In this document: positions 18,901 through 27,589 of the stretch, one piece after another | Position numbering within the stretch: position 1 is the first letter of the stretch | Layout: each line of letters opens with the position of its first letter | From: Rhizomucor pusillus | Taxonomy: Eukaryota; Mucoromycota; Mucoromycetes; Mucorales; Lichtheimiaceae | DNA length: 27,589 bases | Direction of reading: 5' to 3' | Assembly: GCA_900175165.2 (NCBI GenBank) | Contig: FWWN02000223.1 | Location: forward strand, 1 to 27,589 | Notes under the pieces: generated by a model | Told to the model about the DNA's origin: nothing | The model's database searches: none | What the model saw: only the letters and a program-made list of their open reading frames with translations | Program-made: the position numbers and the translations under genes

Positions 18901-21389
18901 ATCTTCGTTGTTGTTGATGAAACGCCTGCCAAAGAAACTCGTGCAGCGCTCTTGCTCGTAGAAATCTGGATTGGATCCATCCATGCCGTAGCGCAAGTTC
19001 ATGCCAATACAGACCTGGAGCTAGGCGCACGACATCTTGCGAAGACTGCTGTCGAGGTTGTGATGGTAGCTCAGCGCGTATCTCGGGTACTCGTCGCTTA
19101 TTCGTATGTTGTTTCACTGCGAAGGACATCCTACTGAGCTCCAAGCATTGATGCACTAACGGATCATCTTTCGGGATATCAGGACGTAGGAAAAGTACTT
19201 TGTTCTCCGGAGCACCAATCAAATTTGGCATCATCGTCCTAATCACTACAACCTGCCCAGAAAGTTGCAGGTTTTCAGCCAACTTGATCAAGGTCGCCCG
19301 AGCCATATTGGGGCCATCGCTGCTGTCGCTGGCTGCACGTGAAACTTCAGCTGCTAATCCATCATTTGCCTCGCGTACTTTGTCTCGAGATATAATCTGA
19401 GCTAACGCATTTTTGCGTCGCGCTGCTTGAGTCTCGACAGAGCTCGTGCCTTTCATCGCATTTCTCTGCTGCCGGACAAACTTCTCGGTGTCTGCTCTGC
19501 TATCGTCTTTTGGTTTTTCTCTCTCGCCGCTGTCATCACTGTGTCGTCTTTTGCGTTTGCCCAGTGTTCTACTTGTATCCTCCGTTTCTACATTCTTTGC
19601 ACCACATCTTCTAGCTGACTGCGAGTCATCCTCGAATTTTTGCATTTGCTTGCTCGAATACCCATCGCTTTCTGCATTATCAATACTGGTCGAATTCGCC
19701 GATAGATTCGGATGATCCATCTTGGTGATATTATTTTGAGATGTTTGTAAATGTGTGCCCGTTTTTTGTTTCTTTGAAGTAGTTTGGTCCACTGTCGCGC
19801 TACTATCGTCAAGCTGACGTTTTTGAGCTTGCAGACACGCGGTACCCACTTCTGCTCTGCGTATTACGTCCGATGATTGCTCAGCAGTATTAATTATGCC
19901 GGTATCGCCCTGGGATTGTTGATATTTGCGCAGACCATCTAGATCAAAGTATCTGTATCGTCGAAGACGACCTTGGACTTCCACAATGCTGACTATGCTT
20001 CCGTTTGATTCAAGACGCATCAAGTTTCTTCGCAGGTTCGAGCATCCTTCCAATAATTGCTGAAGCTCCTGTTCACATCCAAGAAGGGCATTTAATTTTT
20101 ATAAATGTTTCTTTGAAAACTTTTGCACTGTGCATACCTGCTGCGTTATACCGTTTTCTCCAGAGTTCCTTACGTTTTGGAGAATCAAATCATTCCTCAT
20201 ACCAGGTGGGATAGCTTTTGTCTTTCTCGTCTGTACCGAGTTAACAGTATTTTCCGACGCCGTCACTGTTGAAACATCCCCTTCAAAAATCGTGCTTAAC
20301 TCTCCAGACGCTGCTGATATTGTCGATGAAGATGTAGACAGTCCATTGTTTTTTGATATTGTCTTTAAAAGTTTGAGACATCTATGGCTCTCGTTTCCGG
20401 AGACAACCTTGACCTTTTGCACGTAGCCTTTCTTTTCCGCCATGGCGCAAAATCCTCTGATCCACTTTTCGCCGTACTGATATTCTGCATGCTGTTTGGA
20501 TTTGCGTTAGAATATTTAAAGGTGTACCGTGTAATTTTGACTCACCAAATGTTGTATGACATCCTTGAGTGGTAGTATGTTCCCTTGCGCATCCTCTAGC
20601 ATTTTTAGCACTTTAGACAGTGCAAGATCATATGGAATAGTTCCTCTTTGCGGGATGGTTACAGCGTCTCTCTCAGCTTCATTACGAGGAGAATATCGGT
20701 TATAATAGCAAATGTTGGTATATCCTCTGTGATGAGAAGATCTATATCTTGTACTAGATCGCAGAGTCAGTGCAAAAGTACAGCTTGCAGATAGTTTAAA
20801 TTAAAGATTACATCATTCCCAGCTTTTCGAGCTTTTTGACGCTTTCGTAAACACCGCCAGCGTTTGTGCCAATATCGCGCGATAGTTGTACTTGAGTAAT
20901 ACCCTCCCGACCAGCGCTGATTATTCTTTCCAGCGCCAGAAAATGATTTGTCGATAGGATGTTCTTTGCACCACTCGGTGTAAGCGTCTTTCGGCGAGCT
21001 TCACGTGCCATGATTACATGCAGAGTTTGGCCATGTTCTTGCAAGGCGGCACTATAAGCGATATTTGTCACATTTGCAGCGGTCTTTTGCTCAGGTCCCT
21101 AAAGGTACCATTTAGCTTAAATCAAAAGTTGTACTAGATATGTTACGACCTTGATAAACTGGAAATCGCTGTTGCATGTAAGTTTATGCCACAAGACATC
21201 GACCTGAGACTGTTCAATCTTGACATTTTGGTTTTGTTCAAGAACAGACCATAATTCTGCTACAGGACAGCCTGTACCAACGAGAATGAAAAAGCCTGAC
21301 AGCTAGCATTCAAAGCAATGATCAACCCTACCTCTGGCACCATAAAGTGCAATTTCAAAGTGAAGTTTGGACTCCAAAGAGTCTGGCAT
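15986..21389 (-). CDS. TFIIIC largest (B-block-binding) subunit, GTF3C1/Sfc3/Tfc3 type
   Basis: Recognises the B box of tRNA genes for RNA polymerase III. Exons in minus order are 21389-21332, 21271-21150, 21098-20812, 20753-20546, 20491-20138, 20068-17748, 17674-17500, 17448-17267, 17211-17055, 16997-16922, 16860-16625, 16561-16268 and 16210-15986. All phases agree; 1564 aa. The N-terminus (LESKLHFEIALYGARG ... VAELWSVLE) resembles human GTF3C1. A B-block-type winged helix lies at about 105-156 (ALERIISAGREGITQVQLSR). A second winged helix spans exons 5-6 (NDLILQNVRNSGENGITQQE, then RLESNGSIVSIV). A long charged, disordered segment follows. Further on are a Myb/SANT-like part (about 1005-1060, TYWRQTEVDILIHAY) and C-terminal winged-helix-like blocks (RPFNIELVTRAISYLRKTGV; HSVVLKVGLSTERYV). 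The introns are 51-73 nt. The donor of intron 8 (GTTCGG) is the least certain junction. Confidence 0.9.
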
Positions 21390-21684
21390 GACTCTTGGGG
21401 AAGTCTGAAGTTCCTGTGATGAATTTGTATGCGTGTTGCCTGTGGTGATAGAGACCAGGAAGACGAGGGACAGTTTTGATTTTTTCAGACCCGAAAAAAG
21501 GAAACTGCTGGCTTACTGCATGAATTACTGTCATAAAGATGGCCAAAAGGATGAGCTATGGCTCCTTTGATCGTCAAGCTGAACTGGACCCTCCTCGTGC
21601 CCATATGTCGAGTGCATTGGTGCTACGTTTTCTATGATAATAGACCTTAATCACACGAAAGGATCCCTCTGCTTCTCACTCTTT

Positions 21685-22285
21685 CTAATGGTGTCTGAAG
21701 TTTCTTGTGTGGTGCTGTTGTATTTCACTCATATGTATTACCTCATGATGAACCGTCGACTCCAAACCAAGCATCATTCGAATTGCAAGTACGACTAGGC
21801 GATGAGACATTCTGGATAAGTTGAACTGCTAAGAATATTACATTAGTATTCCAAGACGTGCTCACGCTAAAACGAAGACCAATGGATCTGCAATCAGTGT
21901 AGGATGAGTATCAGGACTGGAAAAAAGGTAACATAGAAATTAATTACAAAAGGCTGTGAATGAACTATTTTCATTTACTCAAGCCGCGTGTTATAGACAT
22001 CACCAAGTCCATCCAGCGCTCCTTCATATCTGTTGTCAAGATCCATTCAGGCCTTTCCGCTAGGAATAAAGTGGTTAAAGCTAGTTTACCTCCCATCAAA
22101 GGTTGGCTAAAGATTCTGTGGAAAATTGCTTCCACAACAATATAAGTTGACATTTTCATATTGGAAGAGGATGGCCGATATCAATTGTTGCAGGAACTTC
22201 AATCTCAGCAGTAAACTGAAGGGTATCAAAGTGGCTCCAAATTAGCACATCAAAGCTCCAAAATTCTTTTACTATTTGGTATCAT
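21685..22285 (-). pseudogene. Decayed protein-coding fragments, unrecognised
   Basis: Between the TFIIIC start and the 3' end of the pyrophosphorylase gene the minus strand holds protein-like pieces in shifting frames. One reads FWSFDVLIWSHFDTLQFTAE and EVPATIDIGHPLP (about 22280-22175). A few codons in a second frame (YENVNLY) follow, then a third frame from about 22150 to 21971 with VVEAIFHRIFSQPLMGG and LAERPEWILTTDMKERWMD. Two single-base frame changes within 40 bp point to decay rather than splicing. A further piece, MSHRLVVLAIRMMLGLES, begins at 21810 after a possible acceptor and stops at 21685. I do not recognise the family. Confidence 0.4.
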
Positions 22286-22478
22286 GAAGAAAGCATGTAC
22301 GAGGGAAGAGAAACAATCAAAGTGAATAGGGGAATTGAGGATGATTGGGTTGCAAAAGGAGTCGTGAACGAAGAGTGTGAATGGGGATACTCGGTTCTGT
22401 ACAATGAGTAGCGTCTTTAAGGGTATCGTAAACACAATAAGATACCAAGCAGTGATACTTTTTCCTCCTTTTGCTGAT

Positions 22479-24099
22479 TTAGTGGGCGGCGCGGATCAAG
22501 TCTTCCATGGTCTCGATAATAGCAGGAGCTTGGATAGTCTTGCCCTTGACAACGTCGGTCAGACCTTCACCAGCATAGGAGACCCAGGGAGAGATTTCAA
22601 ACTGCAACTTTTCAAAGTTATCACTGTTTTCGCCAACAACTTTGCCACCAGCAGCTTCAATGAAGCGGACATGCTGAGCAATAATGTCACGTCGAGAAGT
22701 TTCGGGGCAGTCGGAGCCAGCACCAGGAGCATTCTTGAGCGGGGAGAATTCGTCCTTGCGATCCACTTCCAAGACAGAGAAGTGCTCGGCATAGGGGAAG
22801 ACATCAAAGACAAAGCACTCCAGCTTCATACCACTGTTAGTCTTGGGGGAGATTTGTTCGCCGGTTTCCAAGTCGACATATTTGATCTTCTTCTTGGCAA
22901 TATGATATTCAAGCTCGTGAGCAAAGGTTGGTACGCGTTCCAAAAATTCAGTAGAGAAGAAATGGTTTGCAATGTTGGCAGCACCGAATGCCAACGAACC
23001 ATCTGCTTTGCGCTTTTCGGACACTTCCTTGGAAATCTCCGAGTATTCAACTACACCGTAGCGACCATTGCGAAGACAAACGACACCGACAGGCTCCTCG
23101 GGTGCAGCCTTTGCAGCAACCTTGACACCACAGTCAGTGTTCTTTGATACACAGTAGCCAATAAAGACAGGATCAGCGACACGTGCAAGGCAGTTATCAA
23201 CGCAATAGCAGTGGGAGTACAAGACGCCTCGTTCCTTGAGAGATTGAATGACGCCAGTGTTCTGGACTGCAGCGTAAATACCACCATTGCCATCAGGAGC
23301 AATAGCAACCTATTCATGCATGAGTATAAAGCATATGTACCATGTCTCACGGTTGCATTTGCTTACCTTGCCCTTGGATTCGAGAATGATCTTGCCATCC
23401 ATGGTTAAGCAGGGAAGGGTTCCTATCCATGGTTTAGTTATATGCATATTCTGTTTCATGTAATGTTAAATACAAACCTTGCTGGAAGAAGATGACGTTC
23501 TCTTCCTTCAAACCGAAGAAGTTGTGTTCCTTGAAGAATTGGTATGTGGCATCATGTGTGGGTCCAGAAGTCATAATATACCAAGGAATGATACCTTCGG
23601 AGGTATCACCAGGCTTGCGGTACTGACGAGCGATATCTTGCAGACGGAGAATACGCTCAGCTTGAAGCTGGAACAAGCTCTTGCCGGAGGGCAATTGAAT
23701 GTTGTAGCAGCCCTTTGGAGCACTGGAGCCCAAACGTGTGCCCTGACCACCTGCCATCAAGATGACTGCAACTTTGCCCTGAGCAATCTGGGTCAAACCA
23801 ATAGTTTCCCACTCCTTGATGACCTGGGGTGACGCCCTGATGACCGAGTCAAACACATCTTCTGAGAGTGGTTCGACAGCAGCTTCTTGATTCTGAGCTG
23901 CAGCTTCGGCTCCTTCAATAGCCTTCTTGTAGATTTGATTTACACGTTCAACATCAAGAGCAGAGAGCTGAGCAAAGTATTCGCGTTGCTCTTCAATATT
24001 CAGTTCGTTGAAAAACTGGAATACGTGTCCTTGTCCGGCTTGTTCAAATCGAGTCTTCAAGGCTTGCAATTCTGCTTCAGGGATTTCGGTGACGGTCAT
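22479..24099 (-). CDS. UAP1: UDP-N-acetylglucosamine pyrophosphorylase
   Basis: Makes UDP-GlcNAc from UTP and GlcNAc-1-phosphate in the cytosol, the precursor of chitin, N-glycans and GPI anchors. Exons in minus order are 24099-23478, 23422-23367 and 23309-22479 (introns 55 and 57 nt), phase-consistent; 502 aa, normal for the family. The nucleotide-binding signature is LMAGGQGTRLGSSAPKGCYN (115-134). Other family blocks are SLFQLQAERILRLQ, IPWYIMTSGPTHDAT, FGLKEENVIFFQQG, TLPCLTMDGKIIL, VAIAPDGNGGIYAA, DPVFIGYCV, GRYGVVEYSEI, NIANHFFS, KLECFVFDVFPYA and EFSPLKNAPG. The ATG at 24099 is the first in frame after a purine-rich leader. No sign of truncation. Confidence 0.95.
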
Positions 24100-24192
24100 T
24101 TTGCGTATAGATGAGAGATTGAAAGAGAGAAGAGAGGAGAAGAAGAAAGCAGCGTGAAACGCCAACCTTTATTTTTAGGCTTTTTGGATTGA

Positions 24193-24550
24193 TCACACAA
24201 ATAAGCTGGCTGTCAACGAGAGATCACTGTTCCTCGGAACGGAGGCCCAAAGATGTATTTTTAGCATATTTGAAAAATCTCCGTTTATCATTGACACCGC
24301 TAGGCATGATTTCTCTCTGACTACACCGCCGTCTGTGAACTTGGTGATAAAACGTTGTAAGGTGTATGGGTCGGTGAATATTGCTTTTCTCATGCATTTG
24401 AATGATGCCTAATGCAAAATATACATATACAAACATTAAAGGAAATGGAGTGATGTCATTAGCAAACATGCTTTGCCTGCCAGACTTCACGATGAACCCC
24501 TGGTCTCACCTGTCTACAATGCTGACAACGAACTTTTGTTTCTATTTCTA
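24193..24550 (-). other. Two coding-like exons, possible 3' part of the upstream gene
   Basis: An open stretch ending at 24510 reads EIETKVRCQHCRQ and stops at a canonical donor (GTGAGA). A 101-nt GT-AG intron (24409-24509) joins it in phase 0 to 24408-24193, which reads FTDPYTLQRFITKFTDGGVV and SCLAVSMINGDFSNMLKIHL and ends at a stop. CxxC and nearby Cys residues hint at a metal site. I could not find a clean junction to the exon ending at 24566, so this is either the true C-terminus of that gene with an unresolved splice or frame break, or a separate small gene. Confidence 0.35.
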
Positions 24551-24565
24551 GGCACTAGGCTTTTC

Positions 24566-25316
24566 TCATCCAGCATTTTCTTCAGTATCCCAAAGTTTTA
24601 AAATCATTAAGGCGCTGTTTAAATATCTCTGCGTGGCATCACAAGTGCAGTGCTTGCGAACCATATATGGTGTAGACAGTCCGGCATCCATCAGGGTCAT
24701 GCCTGGACCTACCTCATGAACGACTAATTTGCAGCAGTAGAGTATGAGATATTTTCATTACTATAGCAAGTAAAGGTATTGATAAGAAACACAGGAAAAA
24801 GGTAGCATCTTTCTGATACGAGCCGAATAAAGAGTCGAAAAAGTAGTCGATCTTGGGCAATGATGCAAGGTCCGAAAGGATGACTGCAGACTCAAGTAGT
24901 CTAACAGCATCGGCTGGATTGATCTCGCAAAGCCATTTGAGATATCATATCGGGTGCTTCAACGATGGACACACTGTACCTTGTAAACAGCGCACACGGA
25001 AACTGGCGATAGCCGCGATGTTTTTGGCTTCCCGAACCAATCTGTTTCAGAGCAATAATCCGGTCGGGTATTGTGCAGATGTATACCTGCAAAGTAACCA
25101 GGGAAAGTTTAGGTGCATGTAATGGGCTTTTTGGAATGGAGGTAGGCGTCTGATGTATAGCTTTAACGCACTGGCCACTTTGTACCACTGCACTTGAGGC
25201 AATGTCCACTCCAATCTCCCCGCACAACAGCTGGCACGTGCTAACCTCCTTCTGAGAGGGTGTTTCCTTATTGCTTGCTGGAGGGTCGCTTCTTGAAGAT
25301 ATTCCGCATTTTCCAT
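24566..25316 (-). CDS. Hypothetical protein, four-exon model
   Basis: I do not recognise this protein. Exons in minus order are 25316-25087, 25041-24980, 24913-24791 and 24723-24566. The introns are 45, 66 and 67 nt, all GT-AG. Splicing removes the in-frame stops and keeps phase at each junction, giving 190 aa. Helical, hydrophobic stretches dominate: YKVASALKLYIRRLPPFQKA, MHLNFPWLLCRLVREAKNI, DAVRLLESAVILSDLASLPK and TLMDAGLSTPYMVRKHC, with a CTCD and a late RYLNSALMILKLW. The start ATG is the first after an in-frame TAA. The real gene may be longer at the 3' side (see 24193-24550). It sits between the pyrophosphorylase promoter and the right-hand transposon. Confidence 0.45.
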
Positions 25317-25686
25317 AGCAATGCAATAGAGTTAAGTCGAGTGGTCGCATGCAGAAAGTCTGGAGGAATCCACAAGCTCAAACGAGCCTCATTAGCTGAC
25401 AAAAATTAGGGTTGTACAGTACATGAGAGAACTTGAACTTTTGTCGACAAAAAATACATCCGTAGTAGTTTACATTATAGGTTCTTTTTAGTCTCTATCT
25501 AGCTCGGGAAGTCTAGGTCCTTGCAAACGACGTGATGGAGCCTCATGCAAGTCATATAGCTTAGCAGCCGTGCAAGTCCTTCCTTGCAGCATTGTACTAC
25601 CTCAGAACGTGGCACATTCCACACTAGTCCAGAAAAAGACCGTCTACACTCTTACTACTACTCAGCTCTTGCAATTGACTGTAAAC
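25317..25686. other. Intergenic between hypothetical gene and transposon
   Basis: About 370 bp with no coding signal that I can support. It must contain the promoter of the minus-strand hypothetical gene and possibly the outer left boundary of the transposon, which I could not place because no clear TA-flanked terminus was found. Confidence 0.35.
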
Positions 25687-25706
25687 TTTTTTTTTAAAAA
25701 AAAAAT

Positions 25707-25791
25707 GTCGCTCCCCAATGAGAATAGATTTCGCACTTCCCCAAATATGAAGTCGCTCCTCAGATGTCGCTTTTCCGGGATGACTTGTCGC
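25707..25791 (+). repeat. GTCGC iteron array, right copy 5' end
   Basis: GTCGC starts at 25707, 25752, 25766 and 25787, with a TTCGC variant at 25730. The spacings are 23, 22, 14 and 21 bp. The last two repeats and the sequence between them align with the last two of the left array (GTCGC, a T-rich stretch, then GTCGCA). A run of T9A10 (25687-25705) borders the outer side. Confidence 0.65.
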
Positions 25792-25963
25792 ACAAAAACT
25801 GGGCAGTTCCGAGAGTATTAAAAACGTCCATAAGCACTCTTAAGCTCAGCTCTCTTCCTTCTACTACATCGTGCACTGAAAATTTACATCGCAAAATGAG
25901 CATTCAATTTTTCTATGAGATGGGCAGTGTAATGCTGTTGATGAACATGGCAGGCCTGAGCCT

Positions 25964-27201
25964 ATGGACTACATCGTAGATGAGGAGCAGTATGCTCTTG
26001 AGACGGTAAGTTCTTACACGCAGTACTTGCGTAATCTGCCTCGCGAGAGCGACTGCGAGTCAGTTGCCTTGCAGGCTGCAGATGATGCGAAGGAAGCACC
26101 TGGACGTTCGCATGGGAGAAGCCTCGACCAAGCGAACGTACACACTCTACACTGACCAGGACAAAGTCAGGTTCTTCAAACTGATGTTTGAGAAAGTTCT
26201 GAGCGCCTCAGCTGTCGCAAAGCAGCTGGGTATCCACGTTTGCACGGCTCAAAGATGGGCCAAACAGTACGAGTTAGTTCCTGATAGCATCTTCGTGAAG
26301 CGTAAGAAGAATGGTCGCCCGCGTATCCTCGGTGAAGAGCATAAGAAGGTCATTTTAGAGTACGTGGATGAGAATCCTTCAGCCGTCTTGGAACAGTTGA
26401 TGGAACGATTGCTTCAGAGATTCGAGGGGCTCGAAGTCTCTAAGACCACAGTTTATGACTTCGTAAGGACTCAGTGCAACCTGTCCCTTAAGAAGGCTCG
26501 GTTCCAGCCTGTAGACAGGAACAGCGAGGCGAAAGTTCAGGAGCGTCTTGACTGGGTTCGCAAGTGGGAAGGAACCGATATGGACTTTAGGAGCAATTGC
26601 GTCTTCCTGGATGAGTCTGCCTTCCACATCAACATGAAGCGCAGCATGGCCTGGTCAAAGAAAGGTTCGCCTGCTGTTGTCACTGTACCTAAAACACGAG
26701 CGCAGACAACCACCAATTTGGGTGCAATCTCTGCTTCAGGTCTGGTCAAGTGCAGCCTGAGACTGCCAGAACCGCCAGCCAAGAAGAGAAAGCGAGGAGG
26801 TTATGCTGAACTTATGAGCACAGGAACAGTAACGGGACATTACCTTAGCTTTTTGAAGGCGACAATGAACGAGATGGACAAATATCCACACATGAAGGGC
26901 CACTACCTTGTAATGGATAATGCTCCCATCCATACGTCTAACGACATAGCTAAATACATCACCTCCCGTGGATACCGGTATGCCTATCTTCCTTCCTACT
27001 CTCCTGAGCTCAACCCCATTGAGCAGGTCGGGTCGGTAGTCAAGAGCAAAGTCAAGCGCAACAGGTTCTTGGAGAAGGAGACAGACACTGATGACCAGGA
27101 TCACTGAAGCGACTAAGAGCTTAAAGCCGAGTGACTACGAAGGTTTCGTATCACATTCCCATAAATGCTTAGATAAGTGTCGCAACAGCAAGCAACTGTA
27201 A
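25964..27201 (+). pseudogene. Tc1/mariner-like transposase, nearly complete, frameshifted
   Basis: Cut-and-paste transposase. The main frame (from 26064 or an internal Met at 26112) has a homeodomain-like HTH (SASAVAKQLGIHVCTAQRWA), a GRPR-type hook (NGRPRILGEEHKK), a second helical region (VSKTTVYDFVRTQCNLSLKK) and a DDE domain. The catalytic residues are Asp at 26610 (FLDES), Asp at 26916 (VMDNAPIH) and Glu at 27021 (ELNPIE), spaced D34E. A 4-bp tandem duplication, GACA-GACA at 27080-27087, shifts the frame. The original frame resumes at 27085 (LMTRITEATKSL) and runs to TAA at 27199. An upstream frame (25964-26121, MDYIVDEEQYALETVSSY) probably belongs to the N-terminus and is cut off by one extra base near 26121-26123. 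The conserved Trp after NPIEQ is Gly (27030-27032). Confidence 0.85.
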
Positions 27202-27258
27202 CGTGCTCCCCAAGACGAGTTGATGTCTGCGTCTCATGTAGGAGGTCACCAGGGTAGC

Positions 27259-27283
27259 GCGACAAGGAAGATGCGACATCTGA
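27259..27283. repeat. Inverted GCGAC repeats, right copy 3' end
   Basis: GCGACATCTGA at 27273-27283 is the exact reverse complement of TCAGATGTCGC at 25760-25770. GCGACAAG at 27259-27266 likewise mirrors CTTGTCGC at the inner end of the 5' array. The 14-bp step between the two repeats is the same as one step of the 5' array. They mark the 3' subterminal inverted repeat of the transposon. Confidence 0.65.
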
Positions 27284-27589
27284 TTTGTCAGCGCGCAAAA
27301 TCTATTTTGGGAAATGCTGACGTGTTGGAAACGACTGGTTCCCAAGCTTTTTTGAAATCTACACTTGCTGGGTCCGTTGTCCACTGCTTGACATGGGTGT
27401 ATCCATGCTGCGCTCCATCGTGATGTCTTCACATTAAGTACTCTGATTTGTTATGGTTTACCAAGTTGCTAACAAATGCCACATCTTTTGCTCGAATGTA
27501 TCCTGTAGCGTCAAGTCTATAATCAACAGCTTGATGAGTAAAGGTGCTCCTGCTGCTCTCCAGTTTTCGTAGCTGGCCAGCGAGTAGGC
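27284..27589. other. Right edge, no gene recognised
   Basis: About 300 bp past the inverted repeat. A weak similarity to the outer 5' side (AAATCTATT near 27299 and a T run near 27348) suggests that the element may extend further, but the terminus was not found. No coding signal is supported. Confidence 0.3.

Larger units (their letters stand above)
25687..27283 (+). mobile_element. Tc1/mariner-like (DD34E) DNA transposon, right copy
   Basis: Nearly full-length element, plausibly from the T/A palindrome at 25687 to the inverted repeat ending at 27283; outer limits are uncertain. It has a 5' GTCGC array (25707-25791), a transposase gene with three lesions and inverted GCGAC repeats at 27259-27283. 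The array and the C-terminal coding part match the deleted copy at 320-974. The element itself is probably no longer autonomous. Confidence 0.75.

Noticed and set aside
22377..23147. Plus-strand open frame of 256 codons opposite the pyrophosphorylase gene
   Set aside because: It is an antisense shadow of the strongly conserved UAP1 coding sequence.
24853..25122. Plus-strand open frame of 89 codons
   Set aside because: It is antisense to the phase-consistent minus-strand exon model, which explains the region better.

Overview
The window looks like a nuclear contig from a filamentous early-diverging fungus, most likely Mucoromycota (Mucorales type). The reasons are many short GT-AG introns (about 42 to 101 nt, mostly 50 to 70), a fungal-type gene set (TFIIIC, UDP-GlcNAc pyrophosphorylase, carbohydrate esterase 4 family, GATA-like factor) and DD34E Tc1/mariner-like transposases of a type I associate with Mucorales genomes. 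All calls come from reading the sequence; no database was searched. Exon models were built by hand from splice signals plus frame and phase continuity.

Left flank (1-4126): a decayed, internally deleted transposon copy (array of GTCGC repeats at 320-448 joined to the last third of a transposase at 480-974). It is followed on the minus strand by a helix-turn-helix protein remnant (1404-1760) and an unrecognised four-exon gene (1888-2886). No recognisable gene lies in 2887-4126.

Core (4127-24099) holds eight recognisable genes. On the plus strand: an SLC41/MgtE-type magnesium transporter (9 exons, 465 aa), a mitochondrial branched-chain ketoacid/pyruvate dehydrogenase kinase (4 exons, 397 aa), a GATA-like plus PHD finger nuclear protein (2 exons, 510 aa), a secreted, probably GPI-anchored polysaccharide-deacetylase-fold protein without metal ligands (5 exons, 337 aa), a COG3618-type amidohydrolase (1 exon, 303 aa) and bleomycin hydrolase (5 exons, 495 aa). 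On the minus strand: the largest TFIIIC subunit (13 exons, 1564 aa), which converges on bleomycin hydrolase with a 76 bp gap, and UDP-N-acetylglucosamine pyrophosphorylase (3 exons, 502 aa). A decayed minus-strand fragment lies between the last two. These are mostly unlinked housekeeping functions. The nucleotide-sugar enzyme and the deacetylase-fold protein both relate to chitin and cell-wall biology.

Right flank (24193-27589): an unrecognised minus-strand gene with consistent splice phases, then a second, nearly full-length copy of the left-hand transposon. It has a complete DDE triad but carries a 4-bp duplication frameshift, a probable N-terminal frameshift and a lost conserved tryptophan. 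Its ends carry the same GTCGC repeats, inverted at the far end. The most interesting signals are the helically phased GTCGC arrays shared by the two transposon copies, the deletion-derivative structure of the left copy, the catalytically dead CE4 protein and the variant GATA finger fused to a PHD finger.
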